Positions 56,650-64,000 of a stretch of DNA of 64,000 nucleotides are shown piece after piece (the first letter of the stretch is position 1; the number at the start of each line of letters is the position of its first letter). Origin of the DNA: an uncultured Eubacteriales bacterium (GTDB lineage Bacteria; Bacillota; Clostridia; Lachnospirales; Lachnospiraceae); NCBI GenBank assembly GCA_900315425.1, contig OMZA01000004.1, positions 81,755-145,754 of the forward strand, in the 5' to 3' direction. The notes beneath the pieces were generated by a model. It did no database searches and was not told the origin of the DNA. It saw only the letters and a list, made by a program, of their open reading frames with translations. A program made the translations under genes and the position numbers.

Positions 56650-57090
56650 ATGAAGTTTACAGCACTTACCATATGGTTAATTGTATTTGTGGTTCTTTTA
56701 TTAGCAGAATTGACAACAGTAGGTTTAACTACAATATGGTTTGCTATTGGAGCTTTAGTGTCTTTGATTTCTGTAACGGTGTTTAATCCTAATTGGTACA
56801 TTCAGCTTATTATATTTATAGTTGTATCGGTAGTTTCCCTTATAACCCTAAGACCGATAGCTGTGAAATATTTTAACAAGAATAAGATAAAGACCAATGT
56901 GGAAGAAATTGCAGGAAAGACTGCAACTATTACAAAAGCTATTTTGGATGTAGATGAAACTGGTGAAGCCAAATTAGACGGAGAAATCTGGATGGCTAAA
57001 TCTGGTGATTCAAATACATTTGTGGAAGGTGAAAAAGTAAAAGTTAAAGCAGTAGAAGGCGTTAAGCTTATTGTGGAAAAAGAAAATTAG
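56650..57090 (+). CDS. NfeD-family membrane protein (short type)
   Basis: This 146-residue protein has two to three membrane helices in its first 75 residues and a C-terminal OB-fold of about 65 residues (AGKTATITKAIL and WMAKSGDSNTFVEGEKVKVKA). This is the short NfeD form, which partners with SPFH proteins. An SPFH gene follows after 20 bases, matching the classical pair. The pair is thought to organise membrane microdomains or quality control; the exact cellular role varies. CGGAGGTG lies before the ATG. Confidence 0.9.
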   Translation: MKFTALTIWLIVFVVLLLAELTTVGLTTIWFAIGALVSLISVTVFNPNWYIQLIIFIVVSVVSLITLRPIAVKYFNKNKIKTNVEEIAGKTATITKAILDVDETGEAKLDGEIWMAKSGDSNTFVEGEKVKVKAVEGVKLIVEKEN

Positions 57091-57110
57091 GATAGAAAGG
57101 GAGAATTATC

Positions 57111-58055
57111 ATGAATTTATCAGTAGGTTCAGCAGTTGGAACAATGATATTTATTATTATTTTGGTATTGGTTATAGTTTCATCATGTATAAAAATCGTT
57201 CCTCAGACACAGGCATTCATTATTGAAAGACTTGGTGCATATCAGGGAACATGGTCAGTAGGACTTCATTTTAAAGTGCCTATTATTGATAGAATAGCAA
57301 CAAAGGTTATACTTAAAGAGCAGACATTAGATTTTCCACCACAGTCGGTTATTACAAAGGATAATGTAACAATGAAAATTGATAGTATCATTTTCTTCCA
57401 GATAACTGATCCAAGATTATATACATATGGTGTTCAGAATCCTATATCAGCTATGGAAAACCTTACAGCAACAACTCTTCGTAACATTATTGGTGCCCTT
57501 GAGTTAGATCAGACACTTACATCTCGTGATGTTATTAACACACGTATGAGAGAAGAGTTAGACGTAGCAACAGATCCTTGGGGAATCAAGGTTAAGAAAG
57601 TAGAGATTAAGAATATCATCCCTCCAGCAGCTATCCAGGATGCAATGGAGAAACAGATGAAGGCAGAACGTGAAAGACGTGAGTCTATTCTTAGAGCTGA
57701 AGGCGAGAAGCAGTCAACAGTACTTGTTGCAGAAGGTAAGAAGATGGAAGCTATTCTTGGGGCTGAAGCTGAGAAGGAAGCAGCAATCCTTAGAGCCGAG
57801 GCTAAGAAAGAAGCTACAATTAGAGAGGCTGAAGGTCAGGCTCAGGCTATCTTAAAGGTACAGCAGGCAAATGCTGATGGTATCAAAGCTATTAAAGAGG
57901 CTGGAGCTGATGATTCAGTTATCCAGTTAAAGAGTCTTGAAGCATTAGAGAAAGTTGCAGATGGTCAATCTACAAAGATTATTATTCCATCAGAGATTCA
58001 GGGATTTGCAGGAACACTTGCAGCACTTTCAGAGACAGTTAAGAAAGATGCTTAA
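57111..58055 (+). CDS. SPFH/Band 7 (QmcA/stomatin-like) membrane protein
   Basis: This 314-residue protein has an N-terminal hydrophobic segment (about residues 9-29) and a Band 7 domain starting with IVPQTQAFIIERLG, including QTLDFPPQSVITKDNV. A long Ala/Glu/Lys-rich coiled coil follows (about 185-250). This is the stomatin/QmcA layout. Such proteins form large oligomers at the membrane and often regulate proteases or lipid domains. It is coupled to the upstream NfeD gene and followed by a terminator. No FtsH-type protease is next to it. Confidence 0.92.
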   Translation: MNLSVGSAVGTMIFIIILVLVIVSSCIKIVPQTQAFIIERLGAYQGTWSVGLHFKVPIIDRIATKVILKEQTLDFPPQSVITKDNVTMKIDSIIFFQITDPRLYTYGVQNPISAMENLTATTLRNIIGALELDQTLTSRDVINTRMREELDVATDPWGIKVKKVEIKNIIPPAAIQDAMEKQMKAERERRESILRAEGEKQSTVLVAEGKKMEAILGAEAEKEAAILRAEAKKEATIREAEGQAQAILKVQQANADGIKAIKEAGADDSVIQLKSLEALEKVADGQSTKIIIPSEIQGFAGTLAALSETVKKDA

Positions 58056-58084
58056 TGATTTAACTATTTTAGATGAATAATTAT

Positions 58085-58121
58085 CCGCGGGGCAAATAAA
58101 ATTGTCCTGCGGTTTTGTTTT
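58085..58121 (+). terminator. Intrinsic terminator after the SPFH gene
   Basis: CCGCGGGGCA pairs with TGTCCTGCGG (two G-T pairs), followed by TTTTGTTTT. Confidence 0.85.
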
Positions 58122-58258
58122 ATATGTCATTACATTTAGGAAATATTTCTAAAAAAGTGGCATCATTGTAATAATTAAGTTATAATAATTCGCAGGGCTT
58201 TTATTTATAAAGCATGAAAGTAATTTTCAAAAGAGATTCTGAATTAGGAGGCTCAAAA

Positions 58259-59266
58259 ATGAGAGATATTAATTTACGTGGAAGAGATTTTTTAACTCTT
58301 AAAGACTTTACCAGTGAAGAAATCATGTATCTTATTAACTATGCTAAAGACCTTAAGATTAAAAAGAAAAAGGGTATAAGGGTTGATAAATATAAAGGAC
58401 AGAATATTGCGTTAATATTTGAGAAAACAAGTACAAGAACAAGATGTTCCTTTGAAGTAGCGGCGCATGATCTTGGAATTGGTACCACATATCTTGATCC
58501 AAAGGGATCTCAGATTGGTAAAAAAGAAAGTATTGCAGATACTGCAAGGGTTCTTGCAGGAATGTTTGAAGGAATAGAATATAGGGGCTTTGGTCAGGAG
58601 ATAGTCGAGGATTTGGCAAAGTATTCCAAAGTTCCGGTTTGGAACGGTCTTACAAATGAATATCATCCAACCCAGATGATTGCAGATATGCTTACAATAA
58701 TTGAGGAGTTTGGAAAATTAAAAGGCTTAAAGTTTGTATATATGGGTGATGCCAGATACAATATGGGCAATTCACTTATGATAGCCTGTGCTAAATTAGG
58801 ACTTGATTTTGTAGCATGTACTAACGCCAAGTATTTTCCAAATGATGAGTTGGTGAATATTTGCAAAGAGTATGCCAAGGAATCAGGGGGCAGCGTAACT
58901 TTAACAGAGGATGTTGATGCGGCTACAAAAGACGCAGATGTTATTTATACCGACGTGTGGGTATCCATGGGTGAGCCTGATGCTGTATGGGAAGAAAGAA
59001 TTAATGATTTAAAACCATATCAGGTTAATAGTAAATGTATGGATAACGCTAAAGATACAGCGATTTTCATGCACTGTTTACCAGCATACCACGACTTGAA
59101 TACAGGAGTGGGTAAAGAAATAAATGAAAAATTTGGACTTACAGAGATGGAAGTTACAAATGAAGTATTTGAATCAGAGAAGTCTAGAGTATTTGAAGAG
59201 GCTGAGAATAGAATGCATTCTATTAAGGCCATTATTGCAGCTACATTAACACCAACAGAGGATTAA
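58259..59266 (+). CDS. argF: Ornithine carbamoyltransferase
   Basis: This enzyme makes citrulline from ornithine and carbamoyl phosphate, or runs backward in arginine catabolism. The 335-residue protein has the carbamoyl-phosphate motif [12 protein letters not shown], the [12 protein letters not shown] segment and the ornithine-side HCLPAYHD. The ATG at 58259 has an AGGAGG site; an in-frame ATG 45 bases upstream lacks one. Neither arcA nor arcC is adjacent, so the anabolic role (argF) is preferred, but the symbol could also be arcB. A TATAAT at 58181 in the 203-base gap upstream suggests its own promoter; I found no good -35. Confidence 0.93.
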   Translation: MRDINLRGRDFLTLKDFTSEEIMYLINYAKDLKIKKKKGIRVDKYKGQNIALIFEKTSTRTRCSFEVAAHDLGIGTTYLDPKGSQIGKKESIADTARVLAGMFEGIEYRGFGQEIVEDLAKYSKVPVWNGLTNEYHPTQMIADMLTIIEEFGKLKGLKFVYMGDARYNMGNSLMIACAKLGLDFVACTNAKYFPNDELVNICKEYAKESGGSVTLTEDVDAATKDADVIYTDVWVSMGEPDAVWEERINDLKPYQVNSKCMDNAKDTAIFMHCLPAYHDLNTGVGKEINEKFGLTEMEVTNEVFESEKSRVFEEAENRMHSIKAIIAATLTPTED

Positions 59267-59282
59267 TGAGAAGGGGATTTAT

Positions 59283-59588
59283 ATGGCTGTTAGACACGAT
59301 AGTCTTTCAAAGAATATTAGAAGAAGAAAGGTAAGTTCTTCAGGAATTTACGATGTTATAAATGTAATACTAGGTGTGTTAATAATACTAGTTGGTATTT
59401 TATTATTTATCAGCAGGGAAAAATTTCAACAGATGTTTGCCGTGGAATTCATACTTGCCATGGGAATGAATATATGTCTTGGAATTAAAAGGCTTGCCAG
59501 ACGAGAGGTTTTAAAAAGTGTTGCATTATTTATTGCGGCGGCATTCTTTTTGCTGATGACGGTTATTAGTATTGCAGCATTGTTATAA
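59283..59588 (+). CDS. Small integral membrane protein of unknown function
   Basis: This 101-residue protein begins with a basic cytoplasmic segment (SKNIRRRK) and then has about three hydrophobic helices: residues 24-43, 51-67 and 80-101. The pattern resembles DUF-type small membrane proteins of Clostridia, but I do not recognise a family. It lies 16 bases after argF and six bases before the next small gene's frame, so it is probably co-transcribed with argF. Nothing shows a function. Confidence 0.68.
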   Translation: MAVRHDSLSKNIRRRKVSSSGIYDVINVILGVLIILVGILLFISREKFQQMFAVEFILAMGMNICLGIKRLARREVLKSVALFIAAAFFLLMTVISIAALL

Positions 59589-59600
59589 GGACGGTTGATT

Positions 59601-59957
59601 ATGTCAGATAATTTTGAAAAAAATGTTTTGGAATCAGAGGGAGTTGTCCTTTGTGGTTCTAATTCCTATCAAAAAAAGTTTTTCTTAAATCCGGAGTTTA
59701 ACAATTTGCCTGACAGGGTTAAAGATGAACTTAAAATTATGTGCGTATTATTTACAGAGGATGTTAGTGGAATTCTTTTGCTTGAATATGATGATGAAGG
59801 CAATTTGAATTTTAAGGTAATGAGTGAGGAATACGACCCTGCCTTTGATGAAATTGGCAGTGAGCTAAAGATTAGACAGCTTCAAAAAGAGAAAAGAGAT
59901 CTTTTGGAAGCATTAGAAATGTTTTATAAAGTTTTTGTACTTAACGAAGTAGAATAA
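59601..59957 (+). CDS. Hypothetical soluble protein, DUF6145-like
   Basis: This 118-residue cytoplasmic protein has a mixed alpha-beta first part ([35 protein letters not shown]) and a C-terminal helix ([19 protein letters not shown]) likely to form a coiled coil. I associate it with DUF6145, a family of unknown function in Clostridia, from memory only. The start at 59601 follows AAGGACGG; a TTG six bases earlier is less likely. It precedes coaX by 16 bases. Confidence 0.68.
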   Translation: MSDNFEKNVLESEGVVLCGSNSYQKKFFLNPEFNNLPDRVKDELKIMCVLFTEDVSGILLLEYDDEGNLNFKVMSEEYDPAFDEIGSELKIRQLQKEKRDLLEALEMFYKVFVLNEVE

Positions 59958-59973
59958 ACGGATTGGAGTAAAT

Positions 59974-60750
59974 ATGTTACTTGTAGTTGATATTGGAAAT
60001 ACAAATATTACATTTGGTATTTATAAAGATGATGAACTCATATCTACATTTAGAATAACTACGAAAATCTCCAGAACTTCAGATGAGTTCGGAATCATTA
60101 TGACGGATTTAATTAAAACCAGAGGAAAGTCTGAAGTTGATGAAGTGGATGCCGTTATAATTGCATCTGTTGTGCCGGATGTTATGCATTCCTTTACCAG
60201 TGGTGTTATTAAGTACCTCAATGTGAATCCTATTATTGTTGGACCGGGAACTAAGACAGGTATTAAGATTCAGTTGACAAATCCTAGGGAAGTAGGTGCC
60301 GACAGAGTTGTTGATGCGGTGGCTGCATATGATTTGTACGGTGGTCCTTTAATTGTAATAGATTACGGAACGGCTACAACTTATGATTATGTTACAGCTG
60401 ATGGAGTATTTGCCGGTGGTGTAACGGCACCGGGTATCCGTATAAGTGCCGCAGCTCTTTGGAGAGATGCAGCTAAGCTTCCGGAGATTGCCATTGCAAA
60501 ACCTGATAACATTATAGGAAAAGATACTATTTCAAGTATGCAGGCTGGTCTTATTCACGGCAGAATAGGTGAGACAGAGTACGTTATTGAAAAAATCAAA
60601 GAAGAAGCCGGCGAGAGTGATATGAAGGTTATCGCTACAGGTGGATTGGGAAAACTCATTTCTGAAAACACTGATAAGATTCAGATATATGATGCGAACC
60701 TGACGTTAAAGGGATTAAAGCTGGTTTACGATAAGGAAATAAATAGATAA
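59974..60750 (+). CDS. coaX: Type III pantothenate kinase
   Basis: CoaX phosphorylates pantothenate, the first step of coenzyme A synthesis, without being feedback-inhibited by CoA. The 258-residue protein belongs to the ASKHA fold: phosphate-1 motif [13 protein letters not shown], the [10 protein letters not shown] segment, [11 protein letters not shown] as phosphate-2 and a GGLGKLI adenosine motif. The final base of the gene is the first base of the dusB start (TAATG), so the two are coupled. A coaX-dusB-greA-lysS order is common in Clostridia, as I recall. Confidence 0.96.
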   Translation: MLLVVDIGNTNITFGIYKDDELISTFRITTKISRTSDEFGIIMTDLIKTRGKSEVDEVDAVIIASVVPDVMHSFTSGVIKYLNVNPIIVGPGTKTGIKIQLTNPREVGADRVVDAVAAYDLYGGPLIVIDYGTATTYDYVTADGVFAGGVTAPGIRISAAALWRDAAKLPEIAIAKPDNIIGKDTISSMQAGLIHGRIGETEYVIEKIKEEAGESDMKVIATGGLGKLISENTDKIQIYDANLTLKGLKLVYDKEINR

Positions 60751-61709
60751 TGAAGATTGGTAATATTGAGACGAAACACAATGTTTTTCTGGGACCTATG
60801 GCCGGTGTCACGGATTTAAGCTATAGAATCCTTTGTAGAGAACTAGGATGTGATCTTACATATACCGAGATGGTGAGCGCAAAGGCACTTCTGTATAAGA
60901 ATAAAAATACAGAAGTGCTTTTAAAAACGGTTCCACAAGATCATCCCTGTGCCATGCAGATATTTGGTTCTGACCCGGATATTATGGCAGGTATGGGGGA
61001 ATATGCAGTTAATAAATGGGGTTATGAAATAGTTGATGTTAATATGGGATGTCCGGTACCTAAAGTGGTAAATAATCATGAGGGAAGCGCTCTAATGAAA
61101 AATCCTCAATTGGTAGAGAAGATTCTTAGTACAATGGTAAAACGCATCTCTAAGCCTGTAACGGTGAAAATAAGGCGTGGTTTTGATGAGGATAATATAA
61201 ATGCCGTGGAGATTGCTAAAATAGCTGAGAATTGCGGTGTGGCGGCTATAGCGGTACATGGTCGAACCAGAGAGCAATATTATTCAGGAAATGCTGATTG
61301 GAATATTATAAAAGAGGTTAAGGAGGCTGTTAACATTCCGGTTATTGGAAATGGAGACATTGTTGACGGGGAATCTGCTAAGAAAATGATGGATGAAACC
61401 GGTTGCGATGGAGTTATGGTTGCCAGAGCTGCCAGAGGTAATCCTTGGATATTCAATGAAATCAATACATTTCTTGAGACGGGGCAAAAGATTGAGAAGC
61501 CTTCTCTACAGGAAGTTGTGGATATGATAATTAGGCATGGCGAGATGCTAGTGGACCTAAAAGGAGAGTACACCGGAATTCGGGAGATGAGAAAGCATGT
61601 AGCATGGTACACCCAGGGAATGCCTCACTCATCCCAGATAAGACGTAGGGTAAATGAACTTACAAATATCGATGAACTAAGGAGTATGGTTCGCACTCTC
61701 TTAGTGTAA
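60750..61709 (+). CDS. dusB: tRNA-dihydrouridine synthase
   Basis: Dus enzymes reduce specific uridines in the D-loop of tRNA using FMN and NADPH. The 319-residue protein begins with FLGPMAGVTDLSYRILCREL, has VNMGCPVPKVVNNHEGSALM with the catalytic Cys, and VHGRTREQYYSG for RNA contact. The DusB assignment rests on similarity and on position next to coaX and greA. A terminator is not obvious, and a promoter for greA lies directly after the stop. Confidence 0.92.
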   Translation: MKIGNIETKHNVFLGPMAGVTDLSYRILCRELGCDLTYTEMVSAKALLYKNKNTEVLLKTVPQDHPCAMQIFGSDPDIMAGMGEYAVNKWGYEIVDVNMGCPVPKVVNNHEGSALMKNPQLVEKILSTMVKRISKPVTVKIRRGFDEDNINAVEIAKIAENCGVAAIAVHGRTREQYYSGNADWNIIKEVKEAVNIPVIGNGDIVDGESAKKMMDETGCDGVMVARAARGNPWIFNEINTFLETGQKIEKPSLQEVVDMIIRHGEMLVDLKGEYTGIREMRKHVAWYTQGMPHSSQIRRRVNELTNIDELRSMVRTLLV

Positions 61710-61722
61710 TCTTCAACGTCGT

Positions 61723-61787
61723 TACCTGCCACCTTCCTTGACAATGCAAGGGGTTTAATATATAATTTTTCTGTTAAAGTGGCGGTA
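61723..61787. repeat. Imperfect inverted repeat that brackets the greA promoter
   Basis: TACCTGCCAC (61723-61732) is matched by GTGGCGGTA (61779-61787), a nine-pair stem if the T at 61727 is bulged. The two arms enclose the whole -35 to +1 region. An 8-base palindrome AGCATGCT follows at 61787-61794. It may be an operator or chance. Confidence 0.4.
61738..61766 (+). promoter_or_regulatory. Perfect-consensus sigma-70 promoter for greA-lysS
   Basis: Both boxes match the consensus exactly: TTGACA (61738-61743) and TATAAT (61761-61766) with a 17-base spacer. Transcription would start near 61773, about 57 bases upstream of greA. The -35 lies within a short CCTTG-N6-CAAGG inverted repeat. Confidence 0.85.
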
Positions 61788-61829
61788 GCATGCTTAGATT
61801 TAAAATAAGGAATAAGATGGAGGACAATT

Positions 61830-62327
61830 ATGGCTGATTTAGAAGAAAAGAAAGTTGTGTTGACTAACACTGAAGTCACAAAATTGAAAAACGAATTGGA
61901 AGATCTTCGTTTAAATAAACGTAAAGAGATTTCGGCAAAGATAAAAGAAGCAAGAGAACAGGGCGATTTATCAGAAAATGCTGAATATGATGCTGCAAAA
62001 GAAGAGCAGGGCCATATTGAAGGACGTATTAAAGAAATCGAGGAAACTCTTAAGCATGCAGAGATTGTTGATGAAAGAGAATTTGATTATTCTAAAATAA
62101 ATATTGGTTGTATAACAAAAGTTTACGACAAAGAGTTTGATGAAGAAATTGAAATAGCTATCGTTGGTGGTACAGAGACTAACAGTCTTGAAAATAAAAT
62201 CTCTACAGATTCTCCAGTTGGTAAGGCTCTTATAGGTCACGGCGTTGGAGATGAAGTTGAAGTAGAGACACCTAATGGTATTGTTTGCTTCAAGGTTCTT
62301 GAAGTTAGAAAAAATGAGAATTATTAA
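61830..62327 (+). CDS. greA: Transcription elongation factor GreA
   Basis: GreA rescues backtracked RNA polymerase by stimulating transcript cleavage. The 165-residue protein has the coiled coil with the conserved GDLSENAEY tip (acidic residues present) and a C-terminal FKBP-like domain with [19 protein letters not shown]. It is the canonical copy; a diverged paralogue is at 37102. It has a strong promoter and a TGGAGG ribosome site and is followed by lysS after 11 bases, the widely seen greA-lysS arrangement. Confidence 0.96.
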   Translation: MADLEEKKVVLTNTEVTKLKNELEDLRLNKRKEISAKIKEAREQGDLSENAEYDAAKEEQGHIEGRIKEIEETLKHAEIVDEREFDYSKINIGCITKVYDKEFDEEIEIAIVGGTETNSLENKISTDSPVGKALIGHGVGDEVEVETPNGIVCFKVLEVRKNENY

Positions 62328-62338
62328 GGAGATTTGTT

Positions 62339-64000
62339 TTGGCTAATCAGGAAAATACACAGGAACAGGATTTAAACCAGCTTTTAAAGGTTAGAAGAGA
62401 AAAGCTTCAAAACCTTAGAGATGAAGGTAAGGATCCTTATGTTATAACAAAGTTTGATGTATCACATCATTCACAGGAGATTAAAGATAATTTTGAAGAG
62501 CTTGAAGGAAAGACTGTTACTATAGCCGGTCGTCTTATGCAGAAGAGAGTTATGGGTAAAGCTTCTTTTTGTAACATTCAAGATCTTCAGGGTAACATTC
62601 AGTCATATGTTGCCAGAGATAGCGTTGGCGAAGATGTTTACAAGGATTTTAAGAAATTTGATATCGGTGATATCGTTGGAATTACAGGTGAAGTTTTTTC
62701 AACAAAGACAGGTGAGAAGTCTATTCATGCTTCTTCTGTTACATTACTAACAAAGAGTCTTCAGATTCTTCCTGAGAAATTCCACGGTCTTACTAATACA
62801 GATATTCGTTACAGACAGAGATATGTGGATCTCATTATGAATCAGGATTCTAAGGAAGTATTTATTAAGCGTTCTAAGATTCTTCGTGAGATTAGAAACT
62901 TCCTCGATGGAAGAGGTTTCATGGAAGTTGAGACACCTATGCTTGTTGAAAATGCAGGTGGTGCAGCAGCCAGACCTTTCGAAACTCATTATAATGCTAT
63001 AAATGAGGACAGAAAGCTCAGAATTTCTCTTGAGCTTTATCTTAAGAGACTTATTGTTGGTGGTCTTGAGAGAGTATTTGAAATCGGACGTGTATTCAGA
63101 AACGAAGGTGTTGATACAAAACATAACCCTGAATTCACTTTAATGGAATTATATCAGGCTTATACAGATTACAACGGCATGATGGAACTTACAGAGTCTA
63201 TGTTTAAATATCTTGCTGAAAAGGTTAACGGATCTTCTGTTGTTAAATACGGAGATGTTGAAATCGATCTTGGCAAACCTTTCAGACGTTTAACTATGAC
63301 TGAGGCTGTTAAAGAAGAGACAGGTATTGATTTTGATACGGTTCAGTCTGATGAAGAGGCTAAGGAATTAGCTAGAAAGCACAATGTTGAATTCGAAGAA
63401 CATCACAAGAAGGGTGATATTCTTAATAATTTCTTCGATACATTCTGCGAAGACAAGATGATTCAGCCTACATTTATCTGTGATCATCCAATTGAGATAA
63501 GTCCTCTTACTAAAAAGAAACCAGAGGATCCTTCAAAGGTTGAAAGATTCGAATTATATATTAACGGTTGGGAAATGTGTAACGCTTATTCAGAGCTTAA
63601 CGACCCAATTGATCAGAGAGAAAGATTTGCAGAGCAGGATAAACTTGCAGATGCTGGTGATGAAGAAGCTAACCATACTGATGAGGACTTCTTAAATGCC
63701 CTTGAAATCGGTATGCCTCCAACAGGTGGTATCGGCTATGGTATCGATAGACTTGTTATGTTACTTACAGACAGTCCGGCTATCAGAGATGTACTACTCT
63801 TCCCAACACTGAAATCAACAGTTAAGAGTAGTTCTGTCGGAGTTGATGAGGATGCTTCAGATGGAGCCACTGGTGTAACTGATAATAACTGTGGATTTTT
63901 CACACCAAATAATGAGATTGATTTTTCTAAAGTTAAAGTTGAAGACCTTTTTGCTGACCAGGTAGATTTTGAAACATTCTCAAAGAGTGATTTCAGGGCA
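62339..64000 (+). CDS. lysS: Lysyl-tRNA synthetase class II with a C-terminal extension, cut by right edge
   Basis: The frame opens with TTG at 62339, seven bases after AAGGAG, and runs open for 554 codons to the window edge. An OB-fold anticodon domain occupies roughly residues 60-165. The class II core has RYRQRYVDL, the motif-2 [20 protein letters not shown] and the motif-3 GIGYGIDRL. Most bacterial LysRS proteins end soon after the LLFP segment, near residue 490. Here the sequence continues with a Ser/Asp/Gly/Thr linker, then [10 protein letters not shown] and [13 protein letters not shown] at the edge, which resembles the start of the EMAP-II/Arc1p-type tRNA-binding OB domain also found at the MetRS C-terminus. 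The protein is therefore expected to be well over 600 residues. Only the beginning of that domain is visible. Confidence 0.93.
   Translation, partial: MANQENTQEQDLNQLLKVRREKLQNLRDEGKDPYVITKFDVSHHSQEIKDNFEELEGKTVTIAGRLMQKRVMGKASFCNIQDLQGNIQSYVARDSVGEDVYKDFKKFDIGDIVGITGEVFSTKTGEKSIHASSVTLLTKSLQILPEKFHGLTNTDIRYRQRYVDLIMNQDSKEVFIKRSKILREIRNFLDGRGFMEVETPMLVENAGGAAARPFETHYNAINEDRKLRISLELYLKRLIVGGLERVFEIGRVFRNEGVDTKHNPEFTLMELYQAYTDYNGMMELTESMFKYLAEKVNGSSVVKYGDVEIDLGKPFRRLTMTEAVKEETGIDFDTVQSDEEAKELARKHNVEFEEHHKKGDILNNFFDTFCEDKMIQPTFICDHPIEISPLTKKKPEDPSKVERFELYINGWEMCNAYSELNDPIDQRERFAEQDKLADAGDEEANHTDEDFLNALEIGMPPTGGIGYGIDRLVMLLTDSPAIRDVLLFPTLKSTVKSSSVGVDEDASDGATGVTDNNCGFFTPNNEIDFSKVKVEDLFADQVDFETFSKSDFRA

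Overview
The window is AT-rich (about one third G+C by eye) and densely coded. It looks like a chromosomal housekeeping segment from a Gram-positive anaerobe of the Clostridia, most likely Lachnospiraceae. The reasons are a CIRCE-controlled groESL, a bifunctional Rel, HemZ, a bacterial GlnRS instead of the GatCAB route, a LysRS carrying a C-terminal extension, small protein families I associate with Lachnospiraceae (DUF6465, DUF6106, DUF6145, assigned from memory), and a class B sortase paired with an SPKTG substrate. The species cannot be fixed from the sequence alone. I see no rRNA, tRNA, CRISPR array, insertion sequence, prophage or origin. No gap between genes exceeds 300 bases; the largest are 15658-15903 (terminator plus FMN riboswitch) and 55045-55334 (two divergent promoters).

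Layout. 1-3095: end of folC, pheA and a DUF815 AAA+ ATPase. 3085-12695: a long same-strand run of rel, a metallo-beta-lactamase-fold hydrolase, hemZ, a minimal HD-GYP protein, hisS, aspS, tgt and yajC. 12723-15657: a cell-surface block of class B sortase, LytR-CpsA-Psr protein with a His-rich tail, and a sortase substrate. 15724-19383: FMN riboswitch and the riboflavin operon ribD-ribE-ribBA-ribH. 19440-27716: leuB, ilvD, ilvB, serC, serA and a DUF1015 protein (branched-chain amino acid and serine synthesis). 27822-29471: a membrane-anchored protein with a degenerate transglutaminase-like domain. 29538-37028: a PflX-type radical SAM protein, M18 aminopeptidase, lepA, hemW, a DUF6106-like protein and guaB. 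37102-42704: a GreA paralogue, a 1,101-residue TPR/GAF/GGDEF protein and glnS. 42768-47046: a small acidic membrane protein on the minus strand, a HAD phosphatase, a DNA glycosylase and groES-groEL. 47122-49071: a secreted CotH-kinase-like protein on the minus strand. 49189-54546: dnaE, pfkA and a SpoU/TrmH RNA methyltransferase. 54601-55044: a Lys/Ala/Thr-rich DUF6465 protein on the minus strand. 55335-58055: an SH3/SleB wall hydrolase, then NfeD and an SPFH protein. 58259-64000: argF, two small unknown proteins, coaX, dusB, greA and the first 554 codons of lysS, which is cut by the right edge.

How it fits together. Most genes serve translation (five aminoacyl-tRNA synthetase, tRNA-modification and lepA functions), cofactors (riboflavin, haem, folate, CoA) and amino-acid synthesis. 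Regulation that can be read directly includes the FMN riboswitch with its terminator, the CIRCE operator, strong intrinsic terminators (several placed between convergent genes), and a set of sigma-70-type promoters with exactly 17-base spacers. The accessory interest lies in the surface and signalling proteins: the sortase module, the transglutaminase-like pseudoenzyme, the CotH-like secreted kinase, the large GGDEF protein with a decayed ATPase-like region, and the histone-H1-like tail on the DUF6465 protein. I do not see a clearly new multi-gene defence or mobile system.
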